In this document: positions 33,113-45,064 of the stretch, one piece after another
Layout of the letters: each line of letters opens with the position of its first letter
Numbering within the stretch: position 1 is the first letter of the stretch
Source: Timema cristinae
Taxonomy: Eukaryota; Arthropoda; Insecta; Phasmatodea; Timematidae
Reading direction: 5' to 3'
Length of the DNA: 64,000 bases
NCBI GenBank assembly: GCA_039000515.1
Contig: JBCFYV010000100.1
Location: forward strand, 34,274,421 to 34,338,420
Translations under genes and position numbers: made by a program
The notes under the pieces: model-generated
Told to the model about the DNA's origin: nothing
Databases searched by the model: none
What the model saw: only the letters and a program-made list of their open reading frames with translations

Positions 33113-33360
33113 TGAGCCGTGTCTTAGTGACCTTTTGAGCTAGCCGCTGATTTGCACCAAAGAGTAAGAGGTATAGATGAATAAGGTAGAGTTTAAAAGA
33201 AATGTAGCTACTTAGCTACTTAAGTTTTCGTGTAGGGAGATTAAGAAAATATTTAGGGGAAACCAACAGTCGGAATTTCAACCTAAATCTTTCAGTCAAC
33301 AGCAGTCCTTTATTTTTCGAGACTGATTCTTTAGACTATGCAACCACCAATGCGGGTGCA
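33113..33360 (-). mobile_element. S2B-type SINE, old and degenerate
   Basis: The decayed tail GCCGTGTCTTAGTGACCTTT and a weak body match (GTGTAGGGAGATTAAGAAAA) are followed by a head trace (TTAGACTATGCAACCACCAA). Confidence 0.5.
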
Positions 33361-33795
33361 AATATCACATGGAAATGATAACTTTGATAATTGTGGCTAA
33401 CTAAAATATTTTTTTTTATAGTTTAGACACCCTTTTGCCAAAATGGTAGGTAAAAATATCGTAAAAACATATAAACCAGAACGTTTGTTTTGAGCGAATA
33501 CTTGTGCAAAATTTTGAGTTAAAATCCGCTTATTTTTTTTAAACGTTTTAAAGGAGACAAATCCCCCACTGATTTTAATTTTCATTAATAAGCTTCATTG
33601 CCAGTGTGTTGGTTGGCAAGGTTGTGGGGGAGGGGTGGTGGGTGGGAAGGGCTTAACCTACTTGAGGCCAGAGCTAGATAGTTAATTTACTCTTTTGTAT
33701 AAAGGACAAACCCGATTTACTATTAGACAATTTTGGTCTCCTCTTAAATTCAACCAGAGACCTGTCAGTAGCATCATTTTAGATAGTGAAAGAGT
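33361..33795. other. Unassigned DNA
   Basis: Includes a G-rich patch at 33620-33650 (GGGGGAGGGGTGGTGGGTGG). No shared repeat. Confidence 0.45.
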
Positions 33796-34100
33796 AATAA
33801 TATATTTATTATTATATTATTATTATTATTACTACTACTAGCACCGTGTCTTACTATCCGTTCGGGTTGTACGCACTTACGCTAATGTGTAATGGTAGGA
33901 TGATTGTGAGATGAAATGAAGGACCTACAGTTTAACGTGGAATCCGAACCATGGTGGAGGCCTGGCACTCCACACATTCACAAGTTGTGATTAATACACT
34001 TCTTGTCAGAGGTGAAGGAAGGGTTTGGCAATCAGATAAATCTATGCTGGGACCGAGGATTGAACCCCGGACCCCTATCACAGAAGTCTGACACCTTACC
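33796..34100 (-). mobile_element. S1 SINE, long-body subfamily, head end truncated
   Basis: An ATTATT/ACT tail precedes AGCACCGTGTCTTACTATCC. The body contains AAGTTGTGATTAATACACTT. The sequence leaves the consensus within the head at GACACCTTACC, losing about 20 bases of the 5' end. Confidence 0.9.
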
Positions 34101-34994
34101 TATCAGTAGTTAGACCTGCTTCCGGCTGAATTAAAAGTGTAAGACCAAAATGCCAGAGGCTTGTTTCTATATTTCTATGTAAAACGGTGGGAAGGGGGGG
34201 GGGGGGTCTCGTTTGTGGGACCTTAACGCTCTCCACCAGGCCAGGGCACACATGTCATATGTAATTGGTGGGAGGGGTAGAAGGTTTAGAACAACTCTGG
34301 AAGACAGTAGGCGTATTTCTTACGACAGCATTTGGTACTTTATCCTTCGAGATTCATTTTAGCAACGTCAATTTATCTTCTTTCTGTGATGTCCTGTGCG
34401 CGTGCTCTTAGGATTATAAGCTAAACATCTCCACAACAAATAGGGTAGCGACGATGGACTGAAGCCATTGCTTCGACAACGCACGGTAGTATCCGTCGGT
34501 GATCTCATTCCGTTTCGGGTGATACGAATTTATTTTTAGAACGGACATGTCTGGCCGTAGCAACATTGTGTAATCTCATTTGCTGATTTATAATTTAATG
34601 CTCTAGGAACAGTGGTGTTAAGGAAGTGTTACTTAAGTGTCTTTTCCCCAAAGGAAATCTTATGTTGGTGTTGAAGATGAAAATTTCCCGGGATTTTTTT
34701 TTTTTGCAGTGGTGGCTTGCGGTAGGGGGGCTTAAATGGTAAAAGTGGCACCTAAAGCCTATTATACTTGAAAATATAGTGTTTTAAGGGTTGCAAGAAT
34801 GGTGAAGAGGATAGGGAGGGGGGGGGAGCAGGTTGTATATAGGATGCACGTAAGATAAGGGGGGGGGGACATGTTGGGCCAACCTTTACATTATTTTAAT
34901 TAACTTATTGATGATAAAAAAAAATTGTATGAGTTATGAGCATAGCGGGTCTACAAAGGCTCATATTAATTTTGTTTCCTTAGTAAATTTTTTC
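34101..34994. other. Unassigned DNA with several poly(G) tracts
   Basis: G runs of 13 (34194-34206), about 9 (near 34820) and about 10 (34859-34868). No open frame or shared repeat. Confidence 0.5.
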
Positions 34995-35228
34995 TAGCAC
35001 CGCATCTTACTAACCGTTCGGGTTATACGCTTATATACAAATTACGCTAATGTGTTAGTGAGGAGGTTGGTTGAATTGAGAGGAATTGCACCCAATAGAG
35101 TAGAAAACTATTTAGGAATACTGCCCTAAGTGCACCAAACAAGGATAGAACACAGAGCTCCCTATCATTGGCAGTATAGTCTATTGCGAAAGTATTGCGT
35201 TTGACCGTGTGGTCACCTAAGCTCGTTT
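34995..35228 (-). mobile_element. S2B SINE
   Basis: Antisense tail TAGCACCGCATCTTACTAAC; shortened body (CACCCAATAGAGTAGAAAAC); head TTGACCGTGTGGTCACCTAA then GCTCG. Confidence 0.88.
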
Positions 35229-35839
35229 GATTATGTTTTTGGTGTTAACGCTCTTAGGAGAAATTAATGTTAAGTATACGCGTTGACATTTGGGGGTATC
35301 TTTATCTTGATTAAATTAGTTCCATTATGGCACTAAAGTAAGTTTCAAGAAACTGTCCTGTGTTTTGCTATTAAAAATAATAAATTTAACATCTATTTCA
35401 AAATCACGCTGTGATCTTAGTGCAATTTTAAAGATTTCATAAATTTTAACTTCTTTTTCTCTAATTAATGCTAAGTCTTTTTTTTACATTTAAGGACGAG
35501 TATTTAAAATAAAGATGAGTCCTTTGTTTTAATGAGACGTTTCATTCTACTCCCCCTAATCCATGAAAAGGATCTGTGGCTGGGTAAAAGGCACGCCCTC
35601 CCACCCTCCCTCCTGGTGAGCGTTTAGAAAACAAACAGTGGGGATGAGTGCGATGTGACGTCACAGGACTGATCGGTCTGGATAAGGAATGGTCAGCGTC
35701 CTATTTCTTTTCGCGGCGTCTCCTTCATCGCCTCTCATAACCTTACGCGCCGAATGATGGATCGCGAGAATTCTGCATGTCTCTCTTTTATTGGTAAGCT
35801 TGTTGATGATGAGAGAGTATTTCTTGTAATTGTCTAGCT
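35229..35839. other. Unassigned; GC-richer patch with a CRE-type palindrome
   Basis: 35540-35790 is less AT-rich and contains GTGACGTCAC at 35655-35664, the full palindrome bound by CREB/ATF-type bZIP proteins. A promoter cannot be claimed from one site. Confidence 0.35.
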
Positions 35840-35890
35840 TCTCTCTCCCTCCCTCTCTCTCTCTCCCTCCCTCTCTCTCTCATATATATA

Positions 35891-35924
<34 letters not shown>

Positions 35925-35964
35925 CCTTGTAATATTCTCTCTCTATATAAAATGCATCCTTATA

Positions 35965-36035
<71 letters not shown>

Positions 36036-36235
36036 AGTATTCTCTCTATATATAAAATAATTCTTATTTATTCTATCTCTCTCTTTATATATAATATTCT
36101 CTTCTCTATCTCTCTCTTTATATATATAATATTCTCTTTCTCTATCTCTCTCTTTATATATATCTTTGTAATATTCTCTCTATATAAAATATATCCCAGT
36201 AATCCTATCTATCTTTAACTATATATACATACAGT
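35840..36235. repeat. Compound (CT)n/(TA)n array
   Basis: Alternating CTCTCT and TATATA blocks with a repeated link (about 30-60 bases) containing TTGTAATATTCTCTCTATAT. The 76- and 88-codon plus frames here are pure repeat translations. Confidence 0.95.
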
Positions 36236-36484
36236 AGACTCTGGTTATAAAGAACCTCTACGGACATAATATAATCTATTTTTTCGCCATGTCCGAAGTT
36301 CACTAAAACCGATTTTCTTTTAAATTTGAAAGTAGTGGCTTAGTGACAAACCAAATAAGAGGTCAAATACAATCACTCTTTATTGAAATCTATTAAATAA
36401 TCTTTTAAAAAAATCGGTTATATGCTGCGTTTAACTGTTTACTTTTTAAGTTAATATATTGTTAATATATTGATTGATATATTG

Positions 36485-36628
36485 GGGAATGCCAGGCCTC
36501 CACCGTGGTTCGGATTCCACGTTAAACTGTAGGTCCTTCATTTCATCTCACAATCACCCTACCATTACACATTAGCGTAAGTGCGTATAACCCGAACGGG
36601 TAGTAAGACGCGGTGCTAATAATAATAA
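36485..36628 (+). mobile_element. S1 SINE, 5'-truncated, with 14-bp target duplication
   Basis: Starts within the body (GGAATGCCAGGCCTCCACCG) and ends with ACGCGGTGCTAATAATAA. Flanks TGATTGATATATTG at 36471-36484 and 36629-36642 are identical. Truncation therefore occurred at insertion. Confidence 0.95.
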
Positions 36629-36639
36629 TGATTGATATA

Positions 36640-36688
36640 TTGATTGTGTGTGTGCGTGTGTATATTATATATATATATATGTATACAT

Positions 36689-36722
<34 letters not shown>

Positions 36723-36725
36723 GTA
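36640..36725. repeat. (TG)n(TA)n(CATA)n(CA)n compound microsatellite
   Basis: Successive TG, TA, ATAC/CATA and CA repeats immediately beside the truncated S1 copy. Confidence 0.93.
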
Positions 36726-37189
36726 TACAAGCCCAAGTTTGGGGTGGAGTTTGAAATTTATATTCTTTTGAATCTTTTAATATAAAATCATATCCATAAG
36801 GTTGAGAGGATTCGAAGCCTCAACGATAGATTCCTTATATGTATGTAGAGGGATTTAGTAAAAGACTTTGGTTATAGAGGGAATATAGGAGAAAGGGCTG
36901 GAAAAGGTTAGTCTATTTTAATAATATGCGATATTACTCAACGTGCTTCCATTTTCTAGGTGCTTCATATAGTCATGTTGTTTAAGGTTCTAGGTTTACA
37001 TTAAACTGGTAATATTTGGCTGTCTAACTTCATCATAACCACGTAATTTGATTTTTTAAACGTTCTTTTCTGTTTTCAAAATTAAGATTTTTTTTGGAAA
37101 ATTCGAAGATTTTATTTTGAGAGTTTAGGGTAATCCTGTATATTATTTGCATCAACATGATAAAGGGAAAGTTTTTATTTAAATACATC
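36726..37189. other. Unassigned AT-rich DNA
   Basis: No shared repeat or coding signal seen. Confidence 0.45.
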
Positions 37190-37330
37190 AGAATTTGTCT
37201 GTAAAGAGGATGGAAAACAATACTGTTTTAAAAATAACCACAAATGTACCTTGATAAGGATTCTTATTCCCGCCTTTCGGGTAAGAGAAAGGAGGGTTAG
37301 CCACTACTACAAAACCAATCCTACCAGTAC
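37190..37330 (-). mobile_element. S2-type SINE fragment, degenerate
   Basis: TTTGTCTGTAAAGAGGATGG then AAAACAATACTG resembles the antisense S2 body. The following GGGTTAGCCACTACTAC is only a faint head trace. Confidence 0.35.
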
Positions 37331-38433
37331 ATCTCAATTTTTTTTTAATTCTCGTACTTCCCTTTAAGTATATGTTGATATATATTATATCTTGTTAATT
37401 TTCTTGTGAACTCAATTTTAATGACCTTATAAAAACAAAACATAAATTTATTCAGAAGATATATGTCTATTCTTGTGTTCATAGGCCATAGTGTTTTTTC
37501 AAGGTCTGTTTATGTTTTAACGCTCGCTAACTGGCTACCCCTTGTTACAGTCTGCTCCGCGTCGCTTCATTGGTTGCATGTTTTCAGACGGGTAATGATG
37601 GTTTGCGTTGAATATTGAGACAATTATTGATCAAATAATTTTAACCTAATTGGCTAAAATAATTAAAATTAAATAAAAATAAAGATTTACAATTTTTTAT
37701 TTCCTCAACAGATTTTCTAAATCACTTGACTGTTTAAAATTTGAAATAAAATGGCCAAGTTTTTGGTAGTATTAGTGATATTTAAATAGTTTAAGATTAG
37801 ACAACCCTTGTAACCCAAAATGTAAGGGCATATCGTTATATTTTAGCAATTTAATGCTGGTATTTGTCAAGGACATAAGTTTTTTTTAGCAAAAATATCA
37901 CTAAAATAATATTAAAAATAACTGCACCAAAGTTACATTATTTAAACAGTTTTTTCAAACACATATCTTACAGTAATAGAACCCGGACCTCCCGGTCTAA
38001 ATCAGGTATATCTGTCTTTCTACACTTTTGGAGACGTTCGAATTATATGGACTTTAAAAATGTTATTAAAAATACAAGTTAAAACAATTATGTAATTTAT
38101 CTTGCTTTTATAAAGTTAATGTTTTAATATTGTTTAAAAAGATCTCAATAAAATTTAACCAAGGACTATTTTTATATTTAAAAGTATGGTTTCGATATTA
38201 ACACAACGAAATATTATTTAATAAATTGGTTATTGATTTAAATTGAATAATGTGATTGTAGTTTATTTGGCAATGTTAAGTTTAAAAGTTAAGAAATATT
38301 ATGTTTGGTTTGATGGTGTTAATGGTAAAGCAATAATAGAATAATATTGTGATAGTTTAATTAAAAATTATATAGATATTAACACGTTCTGGTAGAGAGA
38401 GGATATTCAGCAGTCATCTAATTTACAAGTCGT
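37331..38433. other. Unassigned AT-rich DNA
   Basis: Contains a weak antisense tRNA-like trace at 37975-38035 (TAGAACCCGGACCTCCCGGT). Otherwise no recognised feature. Confidence 0.4.
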
Positions 38434-38650
38434 ACCCCGCATCGGTGGATAAGCGCACTAAATGCCAAACTCGTCTAATCTCTTTTGTCGGTGCTGGGAA
38501 TGTTAGTGTTGAAATGTATTGAGGGTGGGTTTCCATAAATTTTCACCCTCTCTTCCTTCACAGAAATGTGAGTACATTTCCTCTAAATATATGTTACTCT
38601 TCCTTGGTCCATTAACGTAAATGAGTGTACCCTGGATGGTTAAGACAAGA
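38434..38650 (+). mobile_element. S2B SINE, degenerate
   Basis: Head ACCCCGCATCGGTGGATAAG; the B-box is damaged. Body TTCCATAAATTTTCACCCTC then TCTTCCTTCACAGAAATG. The tail is eroded (TCCATTAACGTAAATGAGTG). Confidence 0.7.
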
Positions 38651-39037
38651 TGTAAAAAAAAAATCACTAATTACCAACTTCGATGGGGGGTGTTTAGTAA
38701 AATAAAATATATTAAAAGCAACATACAACGTAATCGCACTCGCTTCGACTGTAGAATTGTCATTCCTAAACCACGTAACGCTTTTTCTTACCCCCCTCGC
38801 CCCCGTGTAACTCCAAGTATACTTTTACCCTAAACCCCGTCCCACAGCCTGTGTTACGTAACTTTACACATCAAGGGTGAATCTTATTATTTCATAGGGA
38901 AGTTTTTGTGACACTAAAAGAGAGACTCACATTTTATAACACAATTTAGACCCTACTTTATTTATTTATGGTCTACCCGAACATTTAGAAGATTATTGGT
39001 AAAATAAACAACATTATTTAAAATGATTAAACAACAT
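38651..39037. other. Unassigned DNA
   Basis: Holds most of a 70-codon plus frame (38621-38833) with no recognised domain, and a C-rich patch at 38791-38842. Confidence 0.45.
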
Positions 39038-39046
39038 TAGAATTAA

Positions 39047-39228
39047 CCCTTCCTTCACCTCTGACAAGACGTTTAATAATCACAACTTGTGAATGTGTGG
39101 GATGTCAGGCCTCCACTGTGGTTCGGATCCCACGTTAAACTGTAGGTCCTTCATTTCATCTCACAATCACCCTACCATTACGCATTAGCGTAAGTGCATA
39201 TAGCCCGAACGAGTTGTAAGACGCGGTG

Positions 39229-39259
<31 letters not shown>
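39047..39259 (+). mobile_element. S1 SINE, 5'-truncated, long-body subfamily, with 9-bp duplication
   Basis: Starts at CCTTCCTTCACCTCTGACAA, has TTTAATAATCACAACTTGTG and ends in a long (ATA)n tail. Flanks TAGAATTAA at 39038-39046 and 39260-39268 are identical. Confidence 0.95.
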
Positions 39260-39261
<2 letters not shown>

Positions 39262-39374
39262 GAATTAAAGTATAAGATCTGTGTTACGTAACATTGATGT
39301 ACCCACCCTCCCTCCATGTGACACCATGCAGACATTACATCTCCCTCCCTCTCTCAACAGCGTTACGTGGCATA

Positions 39375-39588
39375 TGAATTACCCTTAAACGATCACACTC
39401 ACAACAGACTAGATTGCTGATGATAGAGACGGGTCTTGAATCCCATCCCGGTGTACTGAGTTTTTTTTTTTCATAAATGGTTTTTAATTCTTCCTCTGCG
39501 CAAATACGTGTAAATTTTTTTTCTGAACTTTACCTGCTTCCTCCGATCTAACTCATTAGCGTAATTAGTACAAACTGAATAGGTAGTG
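39375..39588 (+). mobile_element. S2B SINE
   Basis: Partial head (CAACAGACTAGATTGCTGAT), B-box TCTTGAATCCCATCC, body CTCTGCGCAAATACGTGTAA, tail CTCATTAGCGTAATTAGTAC then AACTGAATAGGTAGTG. Confidence 0.75.
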
Positions 39589-39966
39589 TTTAGAAACTAT
39601 AAACTTGGCAACACCTCAACAAGGAATGTTTCAGTGAACCTCTATCTAAAGACCTGCCGTAAAAGCACGTTTCAGCACTTAAACTAAAGAGTAGATTAAA
39701 AAAAAATGTTTTTTCACTACATCATTCTTTCGACATTCGTATCAGTGACCGTGTCGAACCCGGGCTATTGTGCGAATTATGTGTGTTTGTGCGGCCATTC
39801 CTTCATATATTATTATTATTATTGTCGAAGTGTTAGGAAAGAAAATTGTTGGGAGGCGGGGGGGAAAGGGGGCAGTTGACCCTTTCTTGACTATCAATTT
39901 TTTTTGCTCAAAGATATACATTATTGGTGTCGTTCTCTAAATATTTTCATTGCTTTATAAAAAAAA
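39589..39966. other. Unassigned DNA
   Basis: An ATT trinucleotide run at 39809-39822 and a G-rich patch at 39850-39875. Confidence 0.45.
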
Positions 39967-40222
39967 CTAGCGGAAGCATCTGGCGTCACCCCTGGCAACG
40001 CTATATTTTGCTTCAAAAAGAAAGAAAAAAATCTCTTATTTATTCCGAACCAGTTTTTAATCTATTAAACAAAAACTAATCCTAATATTAAAATTCCATC
40101 TTTTAGCTGCCCATGTTCGTGTACAGAGGCAAGTAATTTTTTTAGTTTAAACCCTTTGATTGCGGAAGTTATCGTGCATCGCTCATGACAGACAAACTCT
40201 TCATTTTATTAATAAATATAAT
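39967..40222 (-). mobile_element. Helitron-like element H2, copy 1, borders partly eroded
   Basis: CTAGCGGAAGCATCTGGCGT then CACCCCTGGCAACGCT starts the element, preceded by A. The far end has GCTCATGACAGACAAACTC, shared with 51939-51962. The CTAG terminus and the GACA-type repeat near the other end recall H1. The far terminus is not precisely placed. Confidence 0.5.
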
Positions 40223-40354
40223 ATAATATTTATTGAATGCTATGAATGATTTGTTAGTAAAACAGCCACCAACTTTAGTAACACGTTAAAGATTTTCTTA
40301 AAACAACGGCCATTTTAATAAAGGTCCTCATCATTGTCTATTTTATAACAAAGT

Positions 40355-40600
40355 ATGTTTTTAGAACCGCGTCTTACTTTACTATCTGTTTGTGTTAAAC
40401 GGGTATGTATAAATTACGATAATATACTAGGGATGAGAAAGGTCGAATTTAGAGGAATTATAGCCTTATTTGTGTGGAGGGAGAGTGGAAAAACCTCTTC
40501 AATACACCTAACTAAGATTCTAACCCCGATCTCCCTGTCATCGATAGTCGACTCTATTGCTAGAGCGACGCCGTATACAATGTGGTCACAGAAGCAGGTT
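40355..40600 (-). mobile_element. S2B SINE
   Basis: Antisense tail TAGAACCGCGTCTTACTTTA, body ATTTGTGTGGAGGGAGAGTG, head TATACAATGTGGTCACAGAA then GCAGG. The 98-codon frame across it is a chance read-through. Confidence 0.85.
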
Positions 40601-42183
40601 GCTACTAATTATTATAACATTTGTACTGAAGTGTTAGTAAGAAGTTATTAGCAACCAGCTTCTTATATTAATTTAAAATTTAAATTCATTCCTGTTTCTG
40701 TACGGAGTTTTTCATGCCTGATTGACTTTTGAAACTAATTGTTCTATTAGTTATTATTTGACTTGATGTAACTCAATGTTACCTTACAATAATGAGTTTA
40801 AGTAAATAGTTATTTGCTTTAACTATAGGTTTCTCCCTTCTTCTATTATTTTACCTCTATCTACTCTATTTCTCATTTATTTAGTATTATGCACATGGCA
40901 TACCAAAATAAAATATTAGTCTAATAGATATGTTTTGTACTGATTTATCTAAAAAAAAGTCATTTATAAGTAACAGTGCTATGAAGAGGAATTAAGTAAC
41001 TGTGTACTCAAAATGCCAAAATAAGAACATTTTAAAGCATTTAAAAATAAATATAAGGCAGCTATTATTGACACATAAGGTTGTTGTTATAATCTTGTGG
41101 ATATTAAAAAAGTCCTATTCTCATAACATATGGGTTGGCGTATCAAGACATTAGATTATGCTTAGTAACATTAATTTAACTGTTCGCCATAATTCCCTTG
41201 GTTTGTCCAGCCAAACTATGAAGAATAGGGCAACGTGGAGTGTGTTAAGCCAAAAGTTACAATAAACCGGTAAATTAGCATGGCTTTTACAAATAAACAA
41301 GGCCTGACCATAGAGTAAATAACAAATGCCATTAAAACCTCGTGAAAACAACCGGCCGGACCCGACGTGTGTGTGGTTAACTGAATCATACTGTGTGGCG
41401 TTTTACTTTGTGTTTTACTTGGCGGCCGGACCATAAAATATTCGTTGAGGGTGAAATGGGAAAGATTGGGCGTCCATCAACACAGTATTTTGATTTAACG
41501 TGTTCATTTTCTAAACTGGTGATGTGGCAGACTACGACTTGCAGAAAACCAAACCCAACGGAACATAAACACATGAGGGACTTTGTATGCCATGAATACG
41601 TCTTTTTAGAACAATTTCTCACCAAGCTATTCCATTTCTATTGTTTATATGTGTGCGGCTGCAGAGGCGGTTGTGCCTTTTACTTCTGAAGCCAAGACTA
41701 GCGTTGGAATTTTTTTTAAATTTGTGCACACCTATCTTTTAAATGGTTCGTCAGGCACAATGTGTTTTTTGTGTTGAAGTACAGCTTTCGTATTTAAAAA
41801 AAATTACAAATGGATCCGCTCTCCGCATAGGTAAGCTGCATCAAAACTATATAAAATTCCTGTTTACATGATCTAGCCTGATCGCTCATAAACAATAATT
41901 GACAAACAAAATAGACCAAAAGAACATAAAACATGAGTCAGCATCAAACTCACTTAACCTCTTAAACCCTAATATAGTTAATTATAAATTCACTCAAAAC
42001 AATCGCTCTATGAGATACAGTAATAATTTTATATCAACTTGACACAAACACATCGAATAATCCACCTAGTAAACTAATACTAACTCAAATATAATCCTAA
42101 ATTTAACCAGAATACCCCTGGTTCCACCCCCTTGCACTACATTCTTGGAAAAAACTGTTTTAAAAATATTGTGGGTAGCTACA
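40601..42183. other. Unassigned DNA; a 98-codon frame of unknown meaning
   Basis: The 41393-41689 plus frame and the opposing minus frames (41151-41625) cover a more GC-balanced patch. The plus frame contains MGKIGRPSTQYF and several Cys and His residues. The order does not match a zinc finger or transposase with confidence. Confidence 0.35.
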
Positions 42184-42193
42184 ACATTTATAT

Positions 42194-42486
42194 CATTATT
42201 ATTAGCACCGCGTCTTACTGCCCGTTCGGGTTATACACACTTACGCTAATGTGTAATGTTAGGGTGATTGTGAGGTAAAATGAAGGACCAAAAGTTTAAC
42301 CTGGAATCCGAACCATGGTGGAGACCTGGCATTACAAACATTCACAAGTTGTGATTAATACACGTCTTGTCAGAGGTGAAGGAAGGGTTTGGCAATCAGA
42401 TAAATCTGTGCCGGGACCGAGGATTAAACCCCGGACCCTCTGTACAGAAGTCTGAAACCTTACCCCTAAAGCGCCAGGTCACCTAA
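42194..42486 (-). mobile_element. S1 SINE, full length, long-body subfamily
   Basis: Antisense, from CATTATTATTAGCACCGCGT to GCGCCAGGTCACCTA. The body carries AGTTGTGATTAATACACGTC. Flanks ACATTTATAT (42184-42193) and ACCTTTATAT (42487-42496) match at 9 of 10. Confidence 0.93.
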
Positions 42487-42496
42487 ACCTTTATAT

Positions 42497-43094
42497 AACA
42501 AGTGTGTCAAGTTTCAGCTCATTACCTTTTCGGGAGGTTTTAGAAAAACTTTGGAAAGACACAACACAATAAAAATGGTCTCTATAATAAAGATAGGCCC
42601 TACTTTAAAAAATTACATAACCATTACAAGGTCTTATTTAAAGACGCTTGAATACATTCTGTTTGTTTTTTTCACATCCTAATATGTATTTGTCTTTTTA
42701 TTTATCACAATGTGAACTATCAGACTAATAAAAGTGATTTTTTTTTTTTTTTCAAAATATCACCTGTGCGTGGCTTCCTTATAGTGCTAACTCCTGTGCG
42801 TTTCAGCAGATGATCTTTATTAAACACTTTTTTTTAAAAAAAAGGGATTTTTGAAACTGGTGATGTACACTTCGGTTACCCCAAATGGCGAGAAGCTTTG
42901 CTAGTTGGGTTAAACTATGGTTAAACCTATAATATAGGGTCATACCGAAGTCCAATAAGATAGGACGGCTGTCTTTAATGGTAAACTGAGTGTAATAAGT
43001 CTAAAATAAAACTGTTTGTAAAAAAAAGATTTTGGAATACACCATCTCCGTTTGTAGGTAGCCCTAAGGATGACCATTCCAGTCTTTTTAATTC
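42497..43094. other. Unassigned AT-rich DNA
   Basis: A T14 run near 42738 and an A/T run at 42828-42843. No shared repeat. Confidence 0.45.
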
Positions 43095-43300
43095 TCAACC
43101 TCCCACACTAGTGGTTACAGGATCTACTTCACTCCGCAGTGTATTGAGTTGCCACTGATGAGATACCGGTTCTTATCTCGGTTGGGTCCAACAGGGGTTG
43201 GTTTCTTCATGTTATTGATAAGATTATTTTACCCAATCCCTCTCCAATCTTCCTTCTTCATCAAATACTCTTTTAATAAAGCCATCAATAATCTTGTTGA
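43095..43300 (+). mobile_element. Possible S2 SINE, heavily decayed
   Basis: CTAGTGGTTACAGGATCTAC, GAGATACCGGTTCTTATCTC and CTCCAATCTTCCTTCTTCAT follow the order of S2 head and body, but identity is low. Confidence 0.35.
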
Positions 43301-44113
43301 ATACACGTAAAAAAAAATCTCCATTGATAACTCTAAATCTTTGTTTCACTTCTAAAATCCCTGGGACGTAAGTATTGGTTTGTATTCATATCGATACTGG
43401 TCTTGTTTCGCGCCCATTTTCAGGAAAGTGGCAATACCATTCTCTCCACCCTTAGCTGTTACGATTGGTCATCGTGCTTATAAGGGTATGTCTATCGGCG
43501 GGTCGTTCCAACCCTAACGGTGAGAGTCCGAGGCATGTGCGTCGGATGGCGCACTGCGTCCATTCTTTCTCCGACGTCCACCTGTGGCCGAATATACCGG
43601 ATTCTTGTTGCGTACAGATATCTGGTCACGTACGTAAAAAAATAAAAGAAAGGTGGGGGAGGGAACTTTGTTTCGAGTTAAAGGGTAGAATTGTGAGGGG
43701 GGAAAATGTAGGGAGGAGGGGTAGAAAAGATGAAGTGGTAGAAAAGGCTTTTGGCACGAAATAGGCTGTAGGGAATGTTGGTAAAATGTTGGTAGCATAC
43801 ATTGTAAGCACGTGCAGACATGCTGTTCGCAAGGAATTGAGAAAAGCGGGAGGGAGAAAATCTTGTTGTTGGGTAAATCGCTGGTATTTGTGTGTGTGTG
43901 TGGTCGTGCTAAAATGAACTATAACTTGAGGGAGGGGGGATTAGTTTATAAATCTCCGCTGTCATATGATGGAGATAGATAACCCTCTTCAATAGGTAGT
44001 TTGTATCGATATCACTAATATAGCGAGGTGACAGTTCTTTGAAATATTGAAACTGGCAACTAGTTTATTCGACATCAAAGTAGGACCCACATCGGTTACC
44101 GAATGGTCTAGGG
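43301..44113. other. Unassigned; purine-rich tract
   Basis: 43630-43860 is purine-rich on the plus strand (GGGAGGAGGGGTAGAAAAGA). Frames of 94-99 codons on both strands are compositional. A TG run lies at 43890-43902. Confidence 0.45.
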
Positions 44114-44190
44114 CAGTTTTGGCTAAATTATTATCCACGAGCTGTTGTGGTCCGTCACAAATTTGTATCCGGTCCGCGAGCTATAGCTTT
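44114..44190 (+). mobile_element. hAT-like end
   Basis: CAGTTTTGGCTAAATTATTA, then GGTCCG at two places and CCGGTCCGCGAGC, resembles the subterminal part of hAT elements. No partner end was found. Confidence 0.4.
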
Positions 44191-44199
44191 GTATCTATC

Positions 44200-44811
44200 A
44201 AAATAATGTTTGCTTAAAATACCTGAGTTAAAAAAAAATATTCCTATGAAAGTATGTAATTTTCTATCAAACACAAATAAACGTGTGAACTTAAACCTGA
44301 GATGATAGACCTGCAGTGTAATTCAATTCTAAGAAAATGACATCACTTCGAAGAACTATGTAGGCTAGTTTTTATAATTCTCTCGACTGTGACGAAATAG
44401 AAAACATTCAAGATTTTGCTTGAAAATGCTGGTTATTTTTGTACCAACTTAAACACACACATATATATCTATATATATACATAAATACATACATATGTGT
44501 GTGTGAACAAGTATTATTTATAATTTCAATAAAAAACGCGTTATGATCAATGGGAATTTACAAGGAGTTATGAGAATCTCAACTAAAATATATACACCTG
44601 ACGTTAAAGAAATTATTAATTATATGAACAAACTTCATTAATTTCACTAAGCTGTGTGTTTTATTCGAGAGTCAATTACTTTAGCTTTTATACTGTCTAT
44701 ATAACTTTTTATATATAATAAATTGCACCTACTGTAATACAATATTTTATTTGGTGGCCCGTTATTGTTTTTAGATTCTTAATGTGTCTCTCCAGTTAAA
44801 AAAACTCAGAT
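44200..44811. other. Unassigned AT-rich DNA
   Basis: A short CA/TA/TG microsatellite at 44452-44506. Otherwise nothing recognised. Confidence 0.5.
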
Positions 44812-45048
44812 CAGGTTTAAGGCGTCATTCTTGCAATATACTTGACTGCCAATGACTTGAGGGATCGTGGTTCATTCAAATACCTCTTAGATGTGTTTAG
44901 GGTAGTTTTTACAAAATAAGTTTTCCAAACTTCTTCGGTGTTAATTCGAGTATAATTCCTATAAATTCAACCTTCTTCATCCCTGACACATTATAATAAT
45001 TAGTAGGGCCTATATATGCGTATAATCTGAACAGGAAGTATGAACAGA
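44812..45048 (+). mobile_element. S2B SINE, degenerate
   Basis: GGTTTAAGGCGTCATTCTTG (head), GACTGCCAATGACTTGAGGG, body CTATAAATTCAACCTTCTTC, tail GCGTATAATCTGAACAGGAA. It ends 16 bp before a MITE. Confidence 0.75.
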
Positions 45049-45064
45049 CGTTTTTATAAGCTTA

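Noticed and set aside
33838..34100. Target duplication for this S1 copy
   Set aside because: AGAGTAATAAT and TATCAGTAGTTAG do not match convincingly, so only the truncated element is reported.
35830..36218. Two frames through CT/TA repeats
   Set aside because: Pure microsatellite translation (S, L, Y, I).
41393..41689. 98-codon plus frame with several Cys and His
   Set aside because: The spacing does not fit a zinc finger or BED domain, and opposing frames of similar length cover the same bases.
43465..43832. Overlapping 68-99 codon frames on both strands
   Set aside because: They arise from a purine-rich tract with few stop codons; no domain.
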